Assembly (NCBI GenBank): GCA_001466705.2
Contig: LATX02000037.1
Location: 1-41,582 of the forward strand
Reading direction: 5' to 3'
Source: Moniliophthora roreri
Taxonomy: Eukaryota; Basidiomycota; Agaricomycetes; Agaricales; Marasmiaceae
Length of the DNA: 41,582 nt
Shown here: piece after piece, positions 1 through 9,789 of the stretch
Layout of the letters: every line of letters starts with the position of its first letter
How positions within the stretch are numbered: position 1 is the first letter of the stretch
Position numbers and translations under genes: made by a program
Notes under the pieces: model-generated
The model's database searches: none
What the model was told of the DNA's origin: nothing
Seen by the model: the letters and a program-made list of their open reading frames with translations, nothing else

Positions 1-40
1 ATATTTCGTCTTTGGGTCGAGATATGGGATAAGGTTGCAG

Positions 41-721
41 TAATATGTCGAACCTAGAAAAGACCCACTTTTATTCATTTTACACTACTTTTGAATTGGA
101 ACACTTTAATATGACACAAGATAATGGGTAATAAGGACTAGAGTGAGCCCAGTCTGCTAGTCATTGCCTTAGAGAAGCTACAGTGTGTTGGAAAGTACAA
201 AGAGCTATATGATATGCTATACAGAGGTGTCTAAGCTGTACTTTCTGACCTATCTATGTATCAGATCCAAAGCGGATCACTTCTGAAACCTGTAGGGAAT
301 CTAACTATAGCTCAATGAATGCATTGGCTAGTGAACCAAGCTCTCAAAGTGCTATCAATGGGATTTTAACTTCTACTTTACTTTTCTATGACATCTGCAA
401 AGTGCAAGCTGCAGTCAAACAGTACAGAGGTACTTAGAGACATCAAAACAGAAAGACAACTTAGAACAGGAACGATCATAGAATGATCCTCCTCTGAAGT
501 CAATATGTGGATCAGAGTCAAAGCAGGTGATCTCTTAATAAAGAATTCACTGGCAGCTAAACAATATGCGATGAGCAAATTAGGTACAAAGCCTGCTCAG
601 AAAGACAGAAATCACTTCTGAAGGACATCCACTACCTACAGACAGATACAATGAGACATATGAAGAATATCTAATGTGCAAGAAATCCTAAATAAGACCG
701 AGCGTGCATTGTCAAAGGAGA
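41..721 (+). repeat. R-family dispersed repeat, copy 1 (5' part)
   Basis: Starts with TAATATGTCGAAC, as the copies at 7372 and 37502 do, and follows them with few differences to the contig end at N722. No convincing protein is encoded; the short ORFs here recur in all copies and are not coding-like. The better preserved copy at 7372-9125 has a TATA box and polyadenylation-like signals, so an LTR-like promoter repeat is the best reading. The first 40 bases of the window are unassigned flank. Confidence 0.7.
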
Positions 722-722
722 N

Positions 723-1156
723 CTATCAATGGGATTTTAATTTCTACTTTACTTTTCTATAACATCTGCAAAGTGCAACCTGCAGTCAAACAGTACAGAG
801 GTACTTAGAGGAGACATCAAATCAGAAAGACAGAAATCACTTCTGAAGGACATCCACTACCTACAGACAGATACAATGAGACATATGAAGAATATCTAAT
901 GTGCAAGAAATTCTAAATAAGACTGAGCGTGCATTGTCAAAGGAGATCAGAACAATAACAGTGTGTTCCGACCTTGGAAAATTTGGCATCTAGGCCACTG
1001 CCGATGTGCAGATACTAGAAAAGGGAAATGCTGTCAAAAGACAGGACGGATACAGCCATCTGCTCATAGATACCCGACTTAGAAAAGAGAAAATACAAAT
1101 TATAGAGTCTAGAACACCTGGAGGCATAGATACCCACGCAGATATGGTCAGATACC
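723..1156 (+). repeat. R-family fragment between contig gaps
   Basis: A further diverged R copy. It starts inside the repeat, at the sequence equivalent to position 354 of copy 1, and lacks about 100 bp between two AGAAAGAC motifs, which suggests deletion by short direct-repeat recombination. It is bounded by single Ns at 722 and 1157, so its order in the genome is uncertain. Confidence 0.6.
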
Positions 1157-1157
1157 N

Positions 1158-1530
1158 ATGAATGCATTGGCTAGTTAACCAAGCTCTCAAAGTGCTATCA
1201 ATGGGATTTTAACTTCTACTTTACTTTTCTATGACATCTGCAAAGTGCAAGCTGCAGTCAAACAAGTACAGAGGTACTTAGAGGAGACATCAAAACAGAA
1301 AGACGACTTAGAACAGGAACAATCATAGAACGATCCTCCTCCAAAGTCAATATAGGGATCAGAGTCAAAGCAGGTGATCTCTTAATAAAGAATTCACCAG
1401 CAGCTAAACAATATGCGATAAGCAAACTAGGTACAAAGCCTGCTCGGAAAGACAGAAATCACTTCCGAAGGACATCCACTACCTACAGACAGATACAATG
1501 AGACATATGAAGAATATCTAATGTGCAAGA
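1158..1530 (+). repeat. R-family fragment between contig gaps
   Basis: A third R fragment, covering the middle of the repeat from the motif ATGAATGCATTGGCTAG onward. It is bounded by Ns at 1157 and 1531. It differs by scattered substitutions from its neighbours, so it is a separate or allelic copy rather than an exact repeat of the same contig. Confidence 0.6.
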
Positions 1531-1531
1531 N

Positions 1532-2154
1532 AAGCAGATCACTCACAAAACCTGTAGAGAATCTAACTATGGCCCAATGAATGCATTGGCTAGTTAACCA
1601 AGCTCTCAAAGTGCTATCAATGGGATTTTAACTTCTACTTTACTTTTCTATGACATCTGCAAAGTGCAAGCTGCAGTCAAACAAGTACAGAGGTACTTAG
1701 AGGAGACATCAAAACAGAAAGACGACTTAGAACAGAAACGATCCTAGAACGATCCTCCTCTGAAGTCAGTATACAGATCAGAGTCAAAGCAGGTGATCTC
1801 TTAATAAAGAATTCACCAGCAGCTAAACAATATGCGAACTAGGTACAAAGCCTGCTCGGAAAGACAGAAATCACTTCCGAAGGACATCCACTACCTACAG
1901 ACAGATACAATGAGACATATGAAGAATATCTAACACACAAGAAATCCTAAATAAGACTGAGCATGTATTGTCAAAGGAGATAGAAACAATAACAGCGTGT
2001 TCTGACCTTGGAAACTTTGGTGTGCAGATACTAGAAAAGGGAAATGCTGTCAAAAGATGGGACAGATACAGCCATCTGCTCATAGATACCCAACTTAGAA
2101 AAGAGAAAATACAAATTATAGAATCTAGAACACCTGGAAACATAGATACCTGCA
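1532..2154 (+). repeat. R-family fragment ending at N2155
   Basis: A fourth R fragment. The ATG-initiated ORF at 1968 that reads into the GMC gene starts in this repeat and crosses the gap at 2155, so it is an artefact of joining, not a fusion gene. Confidence 0.6.
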
Positions 2155-2155
2155 N

Positions 2156-2517
2156 ACTCCCTCAATTTCAAGGTATCGTCGAAGGTCCATTTGGAGATCT
2201 AGCGAATGCGACCACGGACCAGGAGAAGGCAGCATATGCCAGGGCCAACACTCAGATCTACAGCCATCCCAGTTGCACTGCGTCAATGGGTCCGGGTGGA
2301 GTCGTCGACTCTAAGCTGAAAGTCAAAGGTGTCGAAGGATTAAGGGTTGTGGATGCATCAATATTCGTAAGTGTTCCCATACCCATTGCGCTTGCACATT
2401 TTGCTCACGACTTTGTACTAGCCCTTGATACCTGAATGCAATACGCAGGCACCGGTATACATTGTTGCAGAAAGGGCAGCAGATTTGATACGGTGCGATT
2501 ATGGGTTGTGTAAATAG
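2156..2517 (+). CDS. GMC-family FAD oxidoreductase, C-terminal end (partial)
   Basis: C-terminal part of a glucose-methanol-choline oxidoreductase (aryl-alcohol oxidase/glucose oxidase-like), a flavoenzyme that oxidises alcohols or sugars and is usually secreted in fungi. Exon 2157-2366 encodes NATTD, then HPSCTASM carrying the first catalytic His, then GVVDSKLKVKG and GLRVVDASIF. A 55-nt intron (GTAAGT...CTAG, 2367-2421) is followed by exon 2422-2517 encoding PLIPECNTQAPVYIVAERAA and a TAG stop. Without the intron the reading runs into a nonsense tail, so the splice is well supported. The second active-site position is Asn (in CNTQAP) where many AAOs have His; Asn is known in other GMC members. 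The N-terminal ~500 residues lie beyond the gap at 2155. No nonsense mutation is seen in the surviving part. Confidence 0.88.
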
Positions 2518-2730
2518 GAGAACAGAATTCAATTTGTTCCTCGGTCCGACGAAAATGTTGGGCGCTTATTGCAACGCTCGGTCTTTTTCTTTTTCCCCTT
2601 CACTAACACTCAACCTGGACTTGTGATGCCCTTTCTCGTGTCAGAGTATATATTGTAGAATCTCTTGCGCTTTGAAGAGGTTCCCATCCAGTTCTCGATA
2701 TATATTTTAATATCTTCTTTCTAACCTAAG

Positions 2731-2787
2731 ATGTCGAAAGTACTTGTCAAGAAGTCTGCGGAGCGCACACCTATCATAGAGAAAAGG
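2731..2787 (+). CDS. possible first exon of a host gene cut off by element 1
   Basis: An ATG in good context (CTAAGATGTC) follows a pyrimidine-rich, promoter-like interval after the GMC gene, and opens a 19-codon basic stretch ending at a GTATGT splice donor. Downstream sequence to 2953 reads open in one frame with Gly-rich residues but no clear domain, and then element 1 begins. It could be the start of a second oxidoreductase or simply chance; no family is recognised. The rest of 2518-2953 shows nothing else. Confidence 0.25.
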
Positions 2788-2953
2788 TATGTCCCTCAAC
2801 GTCATTATCTTGTGTTGATCTTCTGGTCAAGTGGATGCAGTCGAGTTCTGCCCGCTGTAGCAGGGGGATCGGGGCTTGCCGGGCGGAGTTTGTCGGAGTT
2901 TCCTGGTAGTCGTATCGCACGTTGTACTTGTTCCTCAGTCTTATATGTATGAG

Positions 2954-3360
2954 TATGAGGGCCAATGTGTTCAAAAAATAAGTCGTCCCGCGTAATCAAC
3001 TTTGCTTCCCCGCGGTATCATTTATAGTCAAAAATGCATGTACCCTACCTTTTATATGTACTGTCCGCCCGCGTTGAAGTGAAAAAAAAATTATCCGCCC
3101 GCCCGAAGGTACTAGTTGTCCGCGCGCGCACGGTGTCAATATTTTCACTCCTCAAAGTCCGCTTTCCCACGGCCTTCCCCAGTATTCAGCAGCCTATACA
3201 TGCTGAGGGACATATTGCTAAGCTCAAAAACATGTCAGAATATCTTAATTAGGTATTAAGGACTGTGAATAATTGAAAATATTGCTCCAAGCTTCTCATT
3301 GCAGCTACCAATGATGACATTTGCTGTTCTGCCTGTGTGATTTGATTATCAAGCATCTGC
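2954..3360 (+). repeat. left terminal inverted repeat of element 1
   Basis: Matches, base for base with scattered substitutions, the left TIR of element 2 (7334-7371 plus 9126-9498) and, inverted, 26321-26727 and 7061-7333. It contains an A9 run (3082-3090) flanked by repeated GCCCGCC-type motifs and CGCGCGC, more CpG-rich than the other three TIRs, where the same sites are often TG/CA. Confidence 0.8.
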
Positions 3361-3649
3361 TGCACCTCTCAAAGTTCAAGAAACTGCCGACAGTTGGCTT
3401 CTTGTACTCAGGTTCACAGTCCAAAGCTGTAGATATGCCCAGACTTGCACTAATATTTTTCTTTGCCATGATAGTGTAGCTATACCAAGGCTATGTACTG
3501 TATGCACTATATGAGATAACCATGGCTGCCAATATATGTACAAATGGTAGGGGGGTAATCAAGCAACAACAGCAACACAACACTTAGTATCACCATAAAT
3601 GAGTGTAGTATGGTAGCTAATGAGCATGATTGGTATGTGCAGATTCATG

Positions 3650-4928
3650 TCAAGAAACCAAGAAATTAAGTTGAAGAATGAGTGTTCCAATGGATAGGTG
3701 TCAGAATGTAAAACTCTTCAGCTCATATGGATTGACCAAAATTATTAGATTGTTTGATACTGTAGCCATTGAAGAAAACATGTTGTTCATTTTGTAAACA
3801 TCATTGGCCAGTGCTGGTGGGGTCCCAGGCTCAGAAGAGGCAATAGTTTGTCATTGTATGTTGTCTTCATCCTTGCTACTGTCCTAAATGTCAATTACCT
3901 GGGATGTAGAGGGACCTGGCTTGAGATGTGAGGGATCTGAAGAGTCAATAGATGCCACTAGAAATCATAATAAATTTATTGACTCACTATGATGGTGAGA
4001 TCAAAGTCAGTGGCTGTATACCATCTTAGAATCCATGCCATTATCATCTGAAGCCTTCTTTGTTGTCTGCATTGCTGCCCTTGCCACTACCAGAGTTACT
4101 AATATCTTTGTGTTTGTAATCAGAGCCAAATGATGTAATTGGAGATTGGGATCTATTCTGATTCTGATCCTGATTGTCAGACTAAGGGGCAATCTGCATT
4201 TGACTGATGTGGGTGCAGGTTACTATGAACAAGTCAGTTTTAAGCTTGAAGACTAAAGACAAGCGCAGCTTACCAAAATAGAGTCAATAGTTAGAAATGC
4301 CAGAACATGTGTCTTGAATGTGATAGCTAGACCAACACAAACCTTGTGATTCTATAGGCAAGTTATTAGAAAATATTATAAGATAGATAAACAACATACC
4401 CAGTGTTTTGCTTTCATAATACAGTTAAGCCATTGCTCAATAGTATAGAGTTGTGTGGAGCAATGGGTTAAGGTGACCTTGACAACATGTAAGCTACAGA
4501 AATGAAAACAAATATGAAAAGACACATATATGTAGAACCAGATTGTCAAAATCAATAATCAACACCCTGTTTGTTGCAGAAATTGCATCTGGACCACATA
4601 AAACCAGCTGAGAAATAGGATTAATGGACACTTGTTGTAAATTGACATGTTTACTCAACACTGGAAGTTGGTATTGAGGTGGATAAAGTGATTGCTGATG
4701 TCCCTTTGTGCCATGTTGGTATGTGCAATAGTGGTCCAATTCAATAGTGTAGCCCTGTCCTTGTAGCAAGTTTGGTTCCATCTTTGTACCCTCTGCATCT
4801 GTACAGTCTGCATAGAGTGCCTTCACATGGAATTCCTTTAGACCTGTATCCTTCTGAGCTTGCCTGACAGCATCTTGAGTTGTGACTTTGCTGCAGTAAA
4901 GTTCACATCTTTCAGGTAGAGATGCCAA
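3650..4928 (-). pseudogene. element 1 chimeric gene remnant: gene A 5' exons joined to gene C 3' exons
   Basis: On the minus strand, 4928-4519 is an intact equivalent of gene A exon 1. It has PERCELYCSK near the start and Gln at a position where element 2 has a stop. Counterparts of gene A exons 2-3 follow to 4276. There the coding sequence passes directly, in phase, into the end of a gene C exon (…LTID to SIL) followed by a GTAAGC donor and the acidic gene C exons (~4205-3650). The splice donor after exon 1 is AT instead of GT, and stops occur in the gene C part, so it is probably dead. The join itself preserves frame. Confidence 0.6.
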
Positions 4929-7060
4929 CTGCTGGGCTAAAAGCTGCTTGTTAGCATAGCCAAACTACTAATGTTCTAGCTGCTAAGCTTAATGGCTATA
5001 TTATAGCTATTAACTTTAGCAGCTACTAAGTGCTTCAACATGCCTTCTAAGTAGCTTAGCTAGTATGAGGTTTTATAAATTTTGAACACTATATGAGTAT
5101 GTCAGTAGATGCAAAAAAAATAACATGAATATGTTGTGAATGTAGAATAACATACTGAATTATAGACTACAGGGCAGGTATTGACATGAGGTGACTTTGA
5201 AAAGGTAAATATGGTAACTACAAGGATCAGAGTATCAAATAGTACAGAGTTTAATAGTATATTAGAGTAGATATTAGCAAAATACTGAAAAAACCTGAAA
5301 TTCAGAAATAGGTCCTTTGGAATATGATCCAATAGAGCAGAAGTTTATCTCTTGTAGGTGAGGAATACTATATATGTACATGGTGGGAATACACTATATA
5401 GAGCCTAGGAATTTTTCTTGATTTACTACATGCAAATCTGCATTTTTATGGTTTTTAGTAATACTGCAGCTTAGAGAATGATTGAGGTGAGCTGAGGCAT
5501 AGTCATAACCCAGTCTCTGATGCACTAATGAGAATTATAAACTTATCCAAGCATTTCTGTAGCTCTAATATTCTTTTTCCACACTTTTAAATGTTGTGCA
5601 ATCAATACACCTAATAAACATTAATTAGCTCCTTAGTAAATCATTCCTGTATAATAGGTATGCTCAAAGTTACAGGACCTATGGTTGTAGGTCATAGGTC
5701 ATACCCATTGTTTATCATGTGCTGTCCAGACCCCACAGCGACAGATTCAAATATAGTAAAAGTAAGCTGCCAAGTGTGACAACCTATAAATTGATAATTC
5801 TTTCACTCCCTTCCTCACTGTACACTTCATGACATGTATGATCAGAAGTATGTTGTACTTATGGCCCTTCACAAACTCCTCCAAGACACTCAACAATCTT
5901 ATTACAGCTGTTCTTGTAAATAATGGCAAAAACATATGAATTTGTTTGTCACAACAACTGTCCCAAAAAGGAAGCCTCTCTTGAGAGCACTTGAAACAAC
6001 ATGTTGATGACAGTGGCCCAGACAACAGAGGATACTGTAGATAGAAATCTGTGCATCTTATTTTCAAAACATTCTTGTCATTATTTATAACAGCTGTAAA
6101 TGGTCCTACAATCAATATGAAATGCCCATTATCTAGATGCTCAGGGCTTTTTCTGAGTTGTCAACATGAGTGTCAGGTGACTCAGAAAAGCTTTAAAAGA
6201 AGTCAAAGGAGGGTTTGTTGTGCAAGGGGGAAGAAGGCAAAATGAGGTACTATAAGGGTATGTGGCTAGTCACAATATGTCACAATATGAGTCACATTGG
6301 GTTTGCCTGGCATCCCGATAAACAATGAGTATAACCTACGACCTATGACTGTAGGTCCTGTAACTTTGAGCATACCTAATAGCAACTTCAGATTTGGATT
6401 CAGAGACTAAAATAACAGCAGGAAACATCTTAAGTATACACTATGTGAGAATAGTTATTGACAACAGGAATCTTCAAATGATCACTTATGTTGTGAAATA
6501 GCATTTTGGCATACTCAGACTTGTTTCAGTTGTTTTTCACACCTTTCTTACATGTCCCATCTCCCAGTATCATATTATACAAAACCTACTATAAAAGCTG
6601 TATTTACTCTTACCTATAGATAATTCAATTTATTCTTCTTTGTCTCCCCAAAATCACCAATTCACAACAACTTACATTGAGGTAGCAGTACAGGGAGTGA
6701 CTGAGAGGGTTAGGTGACCATGAAACCAACAAGTCTTGTAGTTTATCGTATCTTTATGTGGGACCTTAATAGTCTTGGGTGAAACAAATGACCTCAAAAA
6801 GTATATATACCCTAAAATTGCAGATTTACATGTAGTAGTTCAAAACACATTCCTAGGCATTCCATCTTATTTACCTATGCTTTAAACTCATATAGCATCC
6901 CTTGTGTATTAGAGATAAGCCTCTGCCTTATTTCATCCAATTCTGTAGCATCTACCTTCCAATTTCTAGTTTTTTTAGTATTTTACTAGTATCTACCTAA
7001 TATTCTATCAAAATTGACACTATTTAATGTCTCTAACCTTGTATTCACTATGCCTATCAT
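4929..7060. mobile_element. AT-rich insertion in element 1 with nested inverted repeats
   Basis: This 2.1 kb has no counterpart in element 2, where gene A's leader runs straight into the TIR. It holds a 47-bp near-perfect palindrome (4978-5024), an outer pair of diverged inverted repeats (about 5404-5445 and 6819-6857, each with CCTAGGAA and ACTACATG.AAATCTGCA), and a mariner-like MITE between them. ORFs here are short and show no protein-like composition. The ends of the insertion are not sharply defined. Confidence 0.5.
5657..6376. mobile_element. Tc1/mariner-like MITE with ~55-bp TIRs
   Basis: The left end reads GGTATGCTCAAAGTTACAGG and the right end is its inverse complement. The match continues for about 55 bp, with a few mismatches, to CATTGTTTATC. 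The element is flanked by TA on each side (5655-5656 and 6377-6378), the target duplication of the Tc1/mariner superfamily. At 720 bp it has no credible transposase, so it is non-autonomous. Confidence 0.75.
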
Positions 7061-7333
7061 TCTGACATGTTTTTGAGCTTAGCAATATGTCCCTCAGCAC
7101 GTATAGGCTGCTGAATACTGCCCTTCCGGTACCCTTTCGTCTGAAACTCCTCACTAAATATTGATACTGTGCACATGTGGACAACTAGTACCTTCGGGCA
7201 GGCGGATAATTTTTTTTTCACTTCAATGCGGGCAGACAGTACATATAAAAGGTAGGGTACATGCATTTTTGACTATAAATGATACTGCGGAGAAGCAAAG
7301 TTGATTATGTGGGACAACTTATTTTTTGAACAC
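7061..7333 (-). repeat. right terminal inverted repeat of element 1
   Basis: Inverse complement of the outer ~270 bp of the left TIR, from TCTGACATGTTTTTGAGC to GAACAC. A short stretch around 7125-7150 is rearranged relative to the other TIR copies. It abuts the first base of element 2 at 7334, making a near-palindromic junction. Confidence 0.75.
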
Positions 7334-9498
7334 TATGAAGGCCAATATGTTCAAAAAATAAGTCGTTCCGCTAATATGTCGAACCTAGAAAAGACCCACT
7401 TTTATTCATTTTACACTATTTCTGAATTGGAACACTTTAATATGACACGAGATAACAGGTAATAAGGACTAGAGTGAGCCCAGTCTGCTAGTCATTGCCT
7501 TAGAGAAGCGGTGGTACCTTAGAAAGTACGAAGAGCTATATGATACACTATACAGAGGTGTCTAAGCTGTACTTTCTAACCTATCTAAGTATCAGATCCA
7601 AAGCGGATCACTCCCGAAACCTGTAGAGAATCTAACTATGGCCCAATGAACACATTGGCTAGTTAACCAAGCTCTCAAAAGTGCTATCAATGGGATTTTA
7701 ACTTCTACTTTACTTTTCTATGACATCTGCAAAGTGCAAGCTGCAGTCAAACAGTACAGAGGTACTTAGAGGAGACATCAAAACAGAAAGACGACTTAGA
7801 ACAGGAATGATCATAGAACGATCCTCCTCTGAAGTCAATATATGGATCAGAGTCAAAGCAGGTGATCTCTTAATAAAGAATTCACCAGCAGCTAAACAAT
7901 ATGTGATGAGCAAACTAGGTACAAAGCCTGCTCGGAAAGACAGAAATCACCTCCGAAGGACATTGTGATGGATGTCTGTCTATGTTGTTCTGTATATTTC
8001 TTATAGATTTGTGCAAGAAATCCTAAATAAGACTGAGCATGCATTGTCAAAGGAGATTGGAACAATAACAGTGTGTTCCGACCTTGGAAAATTTGGCATC
8101 TAGGCCACTGCTGATGTGCAGATACTAGAAAAGGGAAATGCTGTCAAAAGACAGGACGGATACAGCCATCCGCTCATAGATACCTGACTTAGAAAAGAGA
8201 AAATACAAATTATAGAGTCTAGAACACCTGGGGGCATAGATACCTGCGTGGATATGGTCAGATACCCTAGTGGCCAGACTCCGTGACATCTGAATAATCC
8301 CTCTTTTAGTATCTCAGTCACTCATTTGTCATTTTCTGAATTATTGGACATTATTTATAATTTTCTGTAGATATATTCCTGGACCATATATAAGGACAGT
8401 TAAATATTTGTACATACTCAAGTAACTCTGCCCCCTCTGATTGTGAATACATGATGAGTTTGTTTGGTGTATAAATTTGTGTGCCATTCCAGTTTTGCTT
8501 CCTCACTACAGGCTCTGGAGATTGGTCCTAAGTGACTCCAGAGAGATAGAAATCTGATAATGAACTTGCATTGTAAGAGATAAGAGTAACATCTTGAGTG
8601 TGTTATAGCACTTTTCTAAGAGAAACTTTACACCAAGAAGGAGCCTTGGGCACTTGGAGTGTGGCCTGTGTGTGTATCAGGTTGTGACACACTTAGAGTC
8701 TTAGCAAGGGGTGTGCCTGTGCTAAACTCTTTGTAGAAATTGGTCTAGGACCTTTTCCAGTACACTGTGTGCTGTAGTTATCTTGAAGAAGTCTTGAACT
8801 CCATAGGGTCAGACTATATTGGTTATTGAGTCTTTGTACAGGACTGTAGCTCTTGTGTTTGTGCTTTGTGCACCATGTTCTTTGTGTTTTGTGTGTGTGT
8901 GTTTGTGATATAAAACATTTTAAAACCATATATACTCTTCTGGAGGTGAACACTTTGAAGTAGAACACTTCAATAAGAGAGAATCAACCTAGCTAAGAGT
9001 TTTGTTGGCATTCTAAGTGTGGTAACTCTGATCATGTTGATCCACACTTGCACAACAAACTGAGTTAGACTTTTGGAGGTTATCTTTTAGGGTAGTTTTC
9101 CACTAGTCTTATCTCAGACAAATTACCACATAATCAACTTTACCTCCCTGCAGTATTATTTATAGTCAAAAAATACATCTACCTTACCTTTTGTATGTAC
9201 TGTCCGCCCATGTTGAAGTGAAAAAAAAATTATCCGCCTGCCCAAAGGTACTAGTTGTCTGTGTGTGCATGGTATCAATATTTTCACTCCTCAAAGTCTG
9301 CTTTCCCATGGCCTTCCCCAGTATTCAGCAGCCTATATGTGCTGAGGGATATATTGCTAAGCTCAAAAACATGTCAGAATATCTTAATTAGGTACTAAGG
9401 ACTGTGAATAATCAAAAATATTGCTCCGAGCTTCTCATTGCAGCTACCAACAACAACATTTGCTGTTCTGCCTGTGAGTGATTTGATTATTAAGCATC
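7334..9498 (+). repeat. left terminal inverted repeat of element 2, interrupted by R
   Basis: The outer 38 bp (7334-7371) and inner 373 bp (9126-9498) together mirror 26321-26727. The interruption is the R repeat. The right TIR, which reads ...GTCGTTCCACATAATC across the same point, serves as the empty site. Confidence 0.78.
7372..9125 (+). repeat. R-family repeat, complete copy (LTR-like, 1754 bp)
   Basis: Begins TAATATGTC and ends GACAAATTA, a 9-bp terminal inverted repeat with one mismatch. It is flanked by CCGC (left) and CCAC (right), which matches the CCAC in the uninterrupted right TIR of element 2, so a 4-bp target duplication with one transition is likely. TATATAAGG lies at 8387-8395 and a GT microsatellite near 8889. 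An ATATAAA signal follows near 8912, and the copy at 37502 has AATAAA at the same place. This resembles a solo LTR with promoter and polyadenylation region, although the ends are not the usual TG...CA unless the LTR proper is 7377-9120 (TGTC...GACA). No internal gene is apparent. Confidence 0.65.
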
Positions 9499-9789
9499 TG
9501 CTGCACCTTTCGAAGTTCGAGAAACTGCTGACAGTTGGCTTCTCATACTCAGCTTCACAATCTGAAGCTGAAGATAAGATCAGACTTGCACTAATATTTT
9601 TCTTTGCCATGATAGTGTAGCTATACCAAGGCTATGTACTGTATGCACTATATGAGATAACCATGACCGCCAATATATGTACGAATGGTGGGGGGTAATC
9701 AAGCAACGACAGCAACACAACACTTGGTATCACCATAAATGAGTGTAGTATGGTAGCTAATGAGTGTGATTGGTATGTGCAGATTCATG

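Larger units (their letters stand above)
2954..7333. mobile_element. Element 1: internally deleted DNA transposon with long TIRs
   Basis: The left end opens with TATGAGGGCCAATGTGTTC and the inverted counterpart ends at 7333, giving TIRs of about 0.27-0.4 kb homologous to those of element 2. Inside, 3361-4275 matches element 2 positions ~9499-10449 and 4276-4912 matches ~25521-26155 in the same orientation, so about 7 kb of the full element (not counting the Gypsy) is missing at the 4275/4276 join. From 4929 to 7060 it holds an unrelated AT-rich insertion. The outermost 13 bases of the right TIR are missing where it abuts element 2. It has no integrase, so it could only move with help from a full copy. 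Confidence 0.8.

Noticed and set aside
1968..2435. A 155-codon ORF joining an R-repeat start to the GMC C-terminus
   Set aside because: It crosses the contig gap at 2155 and ignores the clear intron at 2367-2421; the start lies in a repeat.
5747..6115. 122-codon minus-strand ORF inside the mariner-like MITE
   Set aside because: No transposase motifs (no DDE/DDD pattern) and composition unlike a protein.
8880..8910. GT microsatellite as a regulatory element
   Set aside because: It is part of every complete R copy (also near 39001), so it is a feature of the repeat rather than a separate element.
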